From Baffinella frigidus (lineage: Eukaryota > Cryptophyceae > Cryptomonadales > Baffinellaceae): 12,500 nt of DNA. A model generated the notes under the pieces. That model ran no database searches. It was not told where the DNA came from and saw only the letters and a list, made by a program, of their open reading frames with translations. The DNA is taken from contig MU646877.1 in the NCBI GenBank assembly GCA_026770585.1, forward strand, positions 251,006-263,505, read 5' to 3'. Positions 9,501-12,463 of this stretch are shown piece by piece (the first letter of the stretch is position 1; each line of letters opens with the position of its first letter). Position numbers and translations under genes: made by a program.

Positions 9501-12042
9501 CCCTAAACCATAAACCATAAACCATAAACCCTACCCCAGATGACGCCGCAAAAGAAGGAGCAAGTCCTGACGGCGGTGAACCGTCCGCGCGAATTCGACA
9601 TCCTCAACAACCGATACCGCGAGAACCACCCGGTAACCCTGAAACCCTGAAACCCCGAAACCCTATGAAACCCTGAAACCCCGAAACCCTATGAAACCCT
9701 GAAACCCCGAAACCCTATGAACTCCTGAATATCCTTCACCGTGTGAAACCCTGAGCCCCAATCCGAAACCCAACACTCGAAACCAGAAACTAGAACCCGG
9801 AAACCGGGAACCGGGAACCCTCACGTGCTCAACCCGAAACCCTAACATCCGAAAACCGAAACCTGAAAGCCTCATCCGATGAACCAAGCCCCAAACCCTA
9901 AACCCTATACCCGAAACCCGAAACCCGAAGCCCTAAGTTGATAACCACCCCCCCGAAACCCGCAACCCGCCATTCGAAACCCGACCCCCAAACCCTGAAC
10001 ACTGAACAATGAAACATAAACACTGAACACCGAACACCGAACACCGAACACTGAACTCTAAACACTGAACACTGAACACTGAACCATGAGCACTGAACCC
10101 TAAACCCTAAACCCTGAACCCTGAACCCTGAACCCTGAACACTAAAACCTGAACCCTAAACCCTGAACCAGGAGCGATCTAAGTGGGAAATGGATCAGTC
10201 GCGGACAGCCATCGTGGACAAGTCAGTGCCCCTACACCATAAACCCTAAACCTTGAACCCAAAACCCGAAACCCGAAACCCGAAACCCGAAGCCCGAAAC
10301 CTGCCCCCTGATCGCAGTCAGTGTGGTCACCATAGGATTGTCTTCGCTCGAGAAGGTTTAGGTTGGAGGGTTCCACTTAGCAGCCACCGGGGTCTTCACG
10401 CATGCAGTCCATCTAAACCATTTGTACTAGAATCGTATCCATTGCCCTGGATTCCAACCGGAATTTCCCCCGAGAATCCGGGGGAAAATATCTTGGGTCG
10501 CTGCTAAGTGGCAGGGGAAGGTTTCTCTACAACCGTGCTGATTCGGGCGAGAGGGGGTGGGGGGGGCGGTCTGGCATCGACCCCCCTGCTGCTCCGGGCG
10601 AGAAGAAGCAGGGGAGCGGGTCTGGCATTGGCCCCCCTTCCAGTTAACACCCACACAGGCGGTTTCGCAGAATTCGCAACGGTGGTCTCGCGCAGGGCCA
10701 CACAGCGGTTTTGGAAGGGATTTTGAATAACCCCTAAGCGATAAGACCTAGGACCCTACGGTAGGCAATCCGTAGGGGTGTAGGGGGGGTTCCTATGGAT
10801 GCGGTAACGGAAATTCGAGCTCTCAGCGCCCGAAAATCCCTTCGTAGCCCGCTGTGTGGATTGGCTGGCACAGGTTTACTCCAATACCGCTAACGGTGTA
10901 TTGGAGAAAAACTTCGGATGGCGACAAGGAGGCTTATTACCCAATTATCGCTCACGGGTTATTGAAGCGTAACGGGGTTTTGAGAACAATCCATCCGCGG
11001 CGTAGGTACTGGGAGACGCACGATTTAGACCCGGTCGCGTGTTCGTACGTGGATGACGACAAGGAAGCTCATGTCCAAATATCGCTCACGGGTTATTGAA
11101 GCATAACGGGTTATTGAAGCATAACGGGTTATTGATAACACTCCTTCCGCGGCGTAGGTACTGGGAAACGCACGATTTCGACCCGGTCGCGTGCTCGTAC
11201 GTGGATGGCGACAAGGAGGCGTATTACCAGCGCCGCATCCAGGACATGCTGCTCACCCAGGTACCACTCGAGGCTAGAAATGTGACTATTTTAAAACAGG
11301 GATTCGTTTACAAGTGAAGGGGGGGAAATAGTTATGTAGTAATTTTTACACAAATGGGGGCGTTTGGTCACGTATCGGGCGGAATCCCGCCCGTTACGTG
11401 ACGACGCCTGCCCGTGACTGGTGCTAAATCTAACAACCCAATATTTAAAATAGTTCCATTTCTAGCCTTGAGGGGTATATGTCGCGCCATGTCACAAGTG
11501 GGAATTTGCCCAACGTCAATCCTGAGATTCGTTCCCAGGAAACACGCCAAAAGTCAGCAAGTGGAGCCATGCTAGGCGCAATAATGTTTTATTCGTGCCA
11601 GGAAACACTTTGAAGAGTATCGAGCCTCGACCTTGCATTCTGACGTGTGACTATCGCATGCCTCGGGGGTGGCATGCGACAGGCCCGCCGCGGGACAGAT
11701 AGGCCCGCCTCGGGATAGACGGGCCCGCCTCGAGACGGATAGATCCGCCTCGGGACAGGCAGGCCAGCCTCGGGACAGAGAGGCCTGCACGCCGTATTCT
11801 CTTGCGTTGCTAGACCTGAAGGCGCGCGGCTCCCTACACCATCAACCATCAACCATAAACCACAAACCACAAACCATAAACCATAACCCTGAACCCTGCA
11901 CCAGGGGACGAACGCGATCAACAAGCTGCCTCCGACGCTCGCGGCGTCTGAGTCACTCATGTACGACATTTGCACGGGGGTGGTGCGGGACCCGGGGAGG
12001 CTGCAGAAGAAGATCGAGGCGGAGCGCTCCGCACTCGAACAG
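4280..12042 (+). CDS. Ten-exon gene, conserved protein of flagellated eukaryotes (tentative), 3' end outside window
   Basis: Joining 4280-4333, 4535-4620, 5606-5684, 6429-6539, 8098-8153, 8371-8443, 9540-9632, 10172-10221, 11158-11260 and 11905-12042 gives 843 nt, 281 codons without a stop. Split codons are completed correctly at the three non-zero junctions (exons 2/3, 5/6 and 8/9). Each exon is GC3-rich and protein-like while the introns (201, 985, 744, 1558, 217, 1096, 539, 936 and 644 bp) are repeats. The product has no signal peptide or membrane segment. Motifs in order are MGNID, YVTRRYK, FTEPQIERQLRDH, REQHFDIIT, IPYKVKLKPP, VHHWAPPDRRPP, PREFDILNNRY, KYWETHDFDPVACSY, KLPPTL, MYDI and coiled-coil-like RLQKKIEAERSALEQ. 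The FDIL-NNRY-H and YW-THDFDPV pattern resembles poorly characterised axonemal or FAM228-like proteins. That assignment comes from memory and is unproven. The start at 4280 is the first ATG in frame with the chain, but an upstream exon is possible. Confidence 0.8.
4344..4534 (+). repeat. CCCTAAA heptamer array filling intron 1
   Basis: About 25 copies of CCCTAAA and one-base variants (CCTAAAA, CCCTAGA, CCCTGAA, CCCCTAAA) fill intron 1 and run directly into the acceptor CCCTAAACCAG. Confidence 0.95.
4535..4620 (+). CDS. Exon 2
   Basis: 86 nt between AACCAG and the good donor AA/GTACGT. It starts VKAYQTQKMTGPF and ends PTPMPHYVTRRYK, the final K being split (2 bases here, 1 in exon 3). It is basic and Pro-rich in its second half. 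Confidence 0.85.
4652..4693 (+). repeat. Dispersed repeat R, partial copy
   Basis: CAGTCTATTCGGGCTCACCGATTTGG and the following CCCGGGCTC match 12186-12221 and 4826-4866. It lies 30 bp after the exon 2 donor and immediately before exon-2 echoes, so it appears to be part of the duplicated unit. Confidence 0.7.
4689..4754 (+). pseudogene. Exon 2 echoes, 29-bp tandem pair
   Basis: Two adjacent 29-bp units (4689-4717 and 4718-4746, differing only at the last base) each contain CTACTACGTCACGCGG, the YVTRR part of exon 2. The second continues AGATGCAA/GTACGC, keeping a donor like that of exon 2. The frame around them reads YYVTRRCKYA, but the upstream part of the exon and an acceptor are missing. 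Confidence 0.75.
4826..4914 (+). repeat. Dispersed repeat R, longer partial copy
   Basis: It shares GTGTATTTGGGCTCACC, CCCGGGCTCTTTT, GAGCGGAAAAGTTGA and CAGCATGTCA with the copies at 12188-12306 and 1588-1710 (minus strand). It ends where the next exon 2 echo begins. Confidence 0.7.
4918..4954 (+). pseudogene. Exon 2 echo with lost donor
   Basis: CCACGCCCATGCCGCACTA and following bases translate TPMPHYVTRRYK in the parental frame with four synonymous or silent-looking differences, then TAA. The parental AA/GTACGT has become AA/ATAAGC, so this copy cannot use the same donor. Confidence 0.75.
4981..5240. repeat. Mixed-orientation telomere-like tract in intron 2
   Basis: GTTGAGCGTTGAGGGTTTAG repeats (G-rich, 4985-5110) switch at about 5140 to CCCCAAACCCTAACCCC (C-rich, 5140-5240). 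The two halves can pair as a long imperfect foldback inside the pre-mRNA. Confidence 0.85.
5260..5312 (+). pseudogene. Exon 3 echo a
   Basis: After CCGAG the sequence follows exon 3 for about 50 bases (GAGGAGGCAGCAGTGAA-CCGAT) with several substitutions. The parental frame fails because of them, and homology ends near GAACCAG. Confidence 0.65.
5480..5539 (+). pseudogene. Exon 3 echo b, frame intact
   Basis: Directly after CCCAG it reads G-TCG CGA GAG GAG, giving SREEAAANPILQKFTEPQI in the parental phase with no stop, and breaks off at ATCGA/CCCCGC. It retains the acceptor and 60 of 79 nt but not the donor. Splicing into it from exon 2 would be in phase, so it could act as a competing or decoy exon. 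Confidence 0.75.
5606..5684 (+). CDS. Exon 3
   Basis: 79 nt after GTTTCCAG. The first base completes the split Lys of exon 2, then SREEAAVNPILQKFTEPQI and ERQLRDH follow to the donor CAT/GTCTGC. The donor is weak, but echo c has GTCTGC at the same point. The exon is charged and helical in character. Two better-preserved donors are not found nearby. Confidence 0.75.
5872..5927 (+). pseudogene. Exon 3 echo c, 3' half
   Basis: From GAGTCGGATTTTGCAATGTT to CTCCGCGACC/GTCTGC it matches the 3' two-thirds of exon 3, including GAGCCGCAGATCGAGCGCC exactly. The acceptor and 5' third are missing and two bases before the donor are deleted. Confidence 0.75.
5937..6062 (+). repeat. CCTCAAC / ACTCAAC heptamers
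   Basis: About eight tandem copies of ACTCAAC (5980-6040), flanked by CCTCAAC and CCCGAAA heptamers. The 7-base period of the telomere-like arrays is kept although the sequence has changed. Confidence 0.9.
6169..6246 (+). repeat. CCCTAAA array in intron 3
   Basis: Six to seven near-perfect heptamers, then CCCTGAACCCC, just before the exon 4 echo at 6269. Confidence 0.9.
6269..6331 (+). pseudogene. Exon 4 echo a, 5' half
   Basis: After GGGCAG it follows exon 4 (GAAGGGGGCGGCGACGACGAC, then TTGAACCGCTTGTGGGACAA) with an insertion of about ten purine-rich bases, and breaks off at AAGCA. An acceptor-like AG is kept. Confidence 0.75.
6429..6539 (+). CDS. Exon 4
   Basis: 111 nt, 37 codons, phase 0 at both ends, after GGTACAG and before GAG/GTGCGT. 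It reads EKGAVTTTLNRAWDKQLMRE, then QHFDIITQQPRRGHIHE. The FDIIT box recurs as FDIL in exon 7, hinting at an internal repeat in the protein. Confidence 0.85.
6540..6672. repeat. GT and GA microsatellites at the start of intron 4
   Basis: GTGTGTG, (GA)n with a (GC)4 core, AGACAGA and (GT)n occupy the first 130 bp of intron 4, between exon 4 and its echo b. The long open frames across it are low-complexity Arg/Glu/Ser shadows. Confidence 0.95.
6675..6740 (+). pseudogene. Exon 4 echo b, near-complete 3' half
   Basis: It translates KQLMREQHFGIITRGHIHE up to GAG/GTCTGC, matching exon 4 except for a one-base loss near its start and a 12-nt in-frame deletion that removes TQQP-like residues. The donor is kept and the acceptor side is missing. 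Confidence 0.8.
6780..6866. repeat. GAA-rich polypurine tract
   Basis: AGAAG/GAGAA repeats of about 87 bp lie between exon 4 echoes b and c. Confidence 0.95.
6880..6915 (+). pseudogene. Exon 4 echo c
   Basis: CATCATGACCCCCGCCGCC and GGGTACATCCACGAG/GTTTC match the last third of exon 4 (IIT-RRGYIHE) with a donor-like GT at the same place. Confidence 0.7.
7019..7040. other. 22-bp perfect palindrome
   Basis: The half-site TTCAGACAGAG is followed immediately by its exact complement with no spacer. It lies between exon 4 echoes c and d. No loop bases separate the arms, so as DNA it is a protein-site-like dyad or cruciform seed. Confidence 0.9.
7060..7212 (+). pseudogene. Exon 4 echoes d and e around a G-rich array
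   Basis: Echo d (7060-7082, CCGCCGCGGCCATATCCACGAG, donor GTCTGG) and echo e (about 7194-7212, GCGCCGCGGGCATATCCGAG) repeat only the last 20-23 bases of exon 4, RRGHIHE. A TTAGGGT/GTAGGGT array (7090-7192), G-rich on the sense strand, separates them. Confidence 0.65.
7278..7300 (+). pseudogene. Exon 5 echo a
   Basis: After GTTGCAG it reads ACC CCG CAC AAG ACA AAG CCG AAC (TPHKTKPN), like the start of exon 5 (IPYKVKLKP), then passes into CCCTACACC repeats. The acceptor is kept. Confidence 0.55.
7300..7540 (+). repeat. CCCTAAA and CCCTACA heptamer arrays
   Basis: CCCCAAA/CCCTAAA copies (7315-7395) and CCCTACA copies (7465-7515) flank about 70 bp of unique sequence containing GATTTCGTACACG. 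They end at the acceptor of exon 5 echo b. Confidence 0.9.
7541..7590 (+). pseudogene. Exon 5 echo b, stop-containing
   Basis: After CCCTACAG it reads IPYKVKPKPS in the exon 5 frame, then diverges (HTRLPS) and meets TGA. It is an acceptor-bearing copy that splicing from exon 4 could enter in phase and that would truncate the protein. It is therefore a potential poison exon. Confidence 0.7.
7596..7713. mobile_element. 118-bp MITE with central perfect hairpin
   Basis: Terminal inverted repeats of about 21 bp (7596-7616 and 7692-7713; core GTCGATT-TA-GCGT and AATAAA) enclose a perfect 13-bp hairpin at 7633-7645/7655-7667 (GTCACGTGGCGCC, 9-base loop). The left end lies 26 bp past the readable part of exon 5 echo b. 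No target duplication is seen. Confidence 0.7.
7775..7830. repeat. GATATTGAGGGTGG tandem repeats
   Basis: Three or four degenerate units of about 20-22 bp (GATATTGAGGGTGG, ATCTCAAGGGTTG) lie in intron 4 downstream of the MITE. Confidence 0.6.
7937..8000. repeat. 32-bp tandem duplication with inner foldback
   Basis: Two 32-bp units begin GTCAACTTTTGAAGACCAAG and differ at few bases. Each can fold (CAACTT against AAGTTG). The GTCAACTT block is shared with dispersed repeat R. Confidence 0.85.
8098..8153 (+). CDS. Exon 5
   Basis: 56 nt after CCCCTGCAG. It starts IPYKVKLKPPSLVTANNV, and the last two bases GG are completed by exon 6 to Gly, before a GG/GTAAAC donor. Its phase fits both neighbours. 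Confidence 0.8.
8154..8370 (+). repeat. CCCTAAA/CCTGAAA heptamers of intron 5
   Basis: Apart from exon 5 echo c, the intron is heptamer repeats ending AAACCAAACCAG at the exon 6 acceptor. Confidence 0.9.
8224..8251 (+). pseudogene. Exon 5 echo c, 3' half with donor
   Basis: TTGCTCGTCACGTCCAACAA and CGTCGG/GTAAAT repeat the last 26 bases of exon 5 and its donor, 96 bp downstream. A splice from this donor would carry the same phase into exon 6. Confidence 0.75.
8371..8443 (+). CDS. Exon 6
   Basis: 73 nt after ACCAAACCAG. The first base completes Gly, then YNIISTQGLDVHHWAPPDRR and PPRI follow to the donor ATC/GTATCG. It is the first unit of the tandem echo array that follows. Confidence 0.8.
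8405..8960 (+). repeat. Five-unit tandem array of the exon 6 3' end plus intron
   Basis: Units begin at 8405 (the real exon), 8539, 8669, 8804 and 8918, with spacings of 134, 130, 135 and 114 bp. Each starts with the CACTGGGCGCC-CCCGACAGACG part of exon 6, ends that part in (A/G)TC/GTA, and continues with CCGAAACC-type heptamers and a CTAGA-CCGAAATACT segment. Confidence 0.85.
8538..8956 (+). pseudogene. Exon 6 echoes b-e (8538-8577, 8668-8708, 8803-8843, 8917-8956)
   Basis: Four copies of the last 40-41 nt of exon 6. Three follow a CTAG directly (acceptor-like) and all four end at a GTAC, GTAT or GTAA donor-like site. Lengths of 40 and 41 nt are not multiples of three, so inclusion of a single copy would shift the frame. 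Residues HH/W and PPDRRPPRI are recognisable in b to d, while e is more degenerate. Confidence 0.75.
9131..9249 (+). mobile_element. MITE copy inserted in an exon 7 echo, TSD AGAT
   Basis: A 119-bp element with ends TATTCCGG and CCGGATAA and an inner inverted repeat GAAAATTACAACACAA (9150-9165) / TCGTGTAGTGATTTTC (9194-9209). AGAT flanks it on both sides (9127-9130 and 9250-9253). The intact exon 7 junction reads CCCCAGATGACG, so the element sits exactly between two copies of AGAT in a duplicate of that junction. It belongs to the family of 12319-12447. Confidence 0.85.
9252..9303 (+). pseudogene. Exon 7 echo, interrupted by the MITE
   Basis: ATGACGGCGCAAAAGAAGGA and onward read MTAQKKEQDLTAFTRPG and then TGA, against MTPQKKEQVLTAVNRPR of exon 7. 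The copied acceptor (ACCTTACCCCAG) lies 120 bp upstream, on the other side of the MITE. A 32-bp duplication of GTGTAGGGTTCAGTAGAACT follows at 9308-9372. Confidence 0.8.
9308..9372. repeat. 33-bp direct repeat
   Basis: Two copies of GTGTAGGGTTCAGTAGAACT-AATATGCGCAC occur in tandem after the exon 7 echo, differing at one or two bases. Confidence 0.85.
9400..9539 (+). repeat. CCCTAAA array before exon 7
   Basis: About 18 heptamers, several perfect in a row, then three CCATAAA variants, running into CCCTACCCCAG. A homogenised variant block (CCATAAA three times) shows local amplification. Confidence 0.95.
9540..9632 (+). CDS. Exon 7
   Basis: 93 nt, 31 codons, phase 0 at both ends, between CTACCCCAG and CCG/GTAACC. 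It starts MTPQKKEQVLTAVNRPREF and ends FDILNNRYRENHP. FDILNNRY is the clearest conserved-looking box of the protein. Confidence 0.85.
9633..10171 (+). repeat. Intron 7: several heptamer-derived minisatellites
   Basis: It contains three 26-bp units of CCCTGAAACCCCGAAACCCTATGAAA type (9640-9720), CCCGAAA and CCGGGAA blocks, and a long GAACACT/GAACACC heptamer tract (9995-10090), followed by CCCTGAA up to the acceptor CCCTGAACCAG. There is no gene. Confidence 0.9.
10172..10221 (+). CDS. Exon 8
   Basis: 50 nt after CTGAACCAG. It reads ERSKWEMDQSRTAIVD and AA of a split Lys, before donor AA/GTCAGT. It is the only exon of the ten for which I see no echo. Confidence 0.75.
10373..10511 (+). mobile_element. 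139-bp MITE, copy 2 (CCACTTAGCAGC family)
   Basis: 12-bp terminal inverted repeats lie at 10373-10384 and 10500-10511. The element is exactly as long as copy 1 (972-1110) and inverted relative to it. The internal stem here is TTTCCCCCG / CGGGGGAAA (element positions 92-100 and 107-115), centred at the same place as the AT-richer stem of copy 1. It lies in intron 8. Confidence 0.88.
10528..10643. repeat. 57-bp imperfect tandem duplication
   Basis: Two units share CGGGCGAGA, a G-run, CGG(G/T)CTGGCAT-G-CCCCCCT. The first contains runs of eight G and six C. Confidence 0.75.
10735..10800. other. CCTACGGTAGG palindrome cluster
   Basis: CCTAGGACCCTACGGTAGGCA, CCGTAGGGGTGTAGGG and CCTATGG resemble the arms of the elements at 1-108 and 2150-2427. 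It is likely an incomplete member, with no second arm found. Confidence 0.45.
10916..10942 (+). pseudogene. Exon 9 echo a
   Basis: GGATGGCGACAAGGAGGCTT and ATTACC match the DGDKEAYY part of exon 9, then pass into ATCGCTCACGGGTTATTGAAG, which also follows echo b. Confidence 0.75.
11006..11078 (+). pseudogene. Exon 9 echo b, with acceptor
   Basis: After GCGGCGTAG it reads G-TAC TGG GAG ACG CAC and gives YWETHDLDPVACSYVDDDKE in the parental phase. It lacks the RRIQDML half and the donor. It lies 152 bp before exon 9, so both share the CCGCGGCGTAG acceptor and could compete for splicing from exon 8. Confidence 0.8.
11158..11260 (+). CDS. Exon 9
   Basis: 103 nt after CCGCGGCGTAG, with the first base completing Lys from exon 8. 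It reads YWETHDFDPVACSYVDGDKE, then AYYQRRIQDMLLTQ, to donor CAG/GTACCA. The acceptor has no pyrimidine tract. The donor GT lies at the very edge of an inverted-repeat element (11262-11477). Confidence 0.85.
11262..11477. mobile_element. 216-bp MITE abutting the exon 9 donor
   Basis: The terminal inverted repeat TACC(A/C)CTC(G/A)AGGCTAGAAATG, followed by ACTATTTTAAA, lies at 11262-11294 and inverted at 11444-11477. It starts one base after the exon boundary, so its first bases form the 5' splice site GTACC. A hairpin at 11367-11402 (outer arms GTCACGTA/TACGTGAC, inner CGGGCGG/CCGCCCG) is near its centre, with the same GTCACGT arm as the hairpin at 7633-7667. No target duplication is clear. 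Confidence 0.75.
11654..11679. other. 9-bp hairpin
   Basis: TCGCATGCC and GGCATGCGA are separated by TCGGGGGT, just before the minisatellite. There is no T-run after it. Confidence 0.7.
11679..11790. repeat. 20-22-bp GGGACAG-AGGCCCGCCTC minisatellite
   Basis: About five degenerate units of CGGGACAGATAGGCCCGCCT occur in intron 9. The long open frames across it on both strands are repeat artefacts. Confidence 0.85.
11838..11904 (+). repeat. CCATAAA/CCATCAA/CCACAAA heptamers before exon 10
   Basis: Ten or so heptamers with CCA in place of CCC, then CCCTGAACCCTGCACCAG at the acceptor. Confidence 0.9.
11905..12042 (+). CDS. Exon 10 (last exon in window)
   Basis: 138 nt, 46 codons, phase 0, between GCACCAG and GAACAG/GTTGCG. 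It reads GTNAINKLPPTLAASESLMY, DICTGVVRDPG and the coiled-coil-like RLQKKIEAERSALEQ. No stop follows in phase before the donor, so the gene should continue past the window. Confidence 0.8.
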
Positions 12043-12187
12043 GTTGCGAGCCCGATGAAACCCCGAGTGTATTTATGGGACGTGCCCGGTACTAAACTTG
12101 GAGATACCAGTACTGAACTAGGACGAGACAGGTTGCGAGCCCTTCGGATATCCGATCCACAAACGAGGGTTGACTGAGAAGTCTCAG

Positions 12188-12306
12188 TCTATTTGGGCTC
12201 ACCAATTTGGCTTCCCCCGGGCTCTTTTCCGCTCAAAAGTTGACGGGGTTGTACCGCAACGTGAGGACGTCAACTTGAGAATCGGCGGGCAACGCGAGTG
12301 AGGCAG
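12188..12306 (+). repeat. Dispersed repeat R, full-length copy
   Basis: Matches 1588-1710 in inverted orientation over its whole length and the partial copies in intron 2. It has GTTGACG and CGTCAACTT arms that can pair. There is no open frame. Confidence 0.8.
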
Positions 12307-12318
12307 GGCTAAATAGCC

Positions 12319-12447
12319 TCATCCGGGAACAAGTATTTTTATTTAAAAGCTGGCAATGAAAATTACTACACAACGAGTCACGTCCGAAGCAATTGTGTAG
12401 TAATTTTCGTGCAGATTTTTTAAAAGAAAAATCTTGTTCCCGGATGA
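12319..12447. mobile_element. 129-bp MITE with two nested inverted repeats, TSD AGCC
   Basis: The perfect 15-bp outer repeat TCATCCGGGAACAAG (12319-12333 and 12433-12447) and perfect 16-bp inner repeat GAAAATTACTACACAA (12358-12373 and 12399-12414) make one long foldback. AGCC flanks both sides (12315-12318 and 12448-12451). It is the better preserved relative of 9131-9249 and probably younger. Confidence 0.9.
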
Positions 12448-12463
12448 AGCCAGGTAGAGAGGG

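Noticed and set aside
11654-11679. Intrinsic transcription terminator
   Set aside because: There is no T-run after the stem and the region is within a eukaryotic intron.
11572-11975. Repeat-protein-like frames over the 20-22-bp minisatellite
   Set aside because: The frame is open only because the unit lacks stops, and both strands are open equally.
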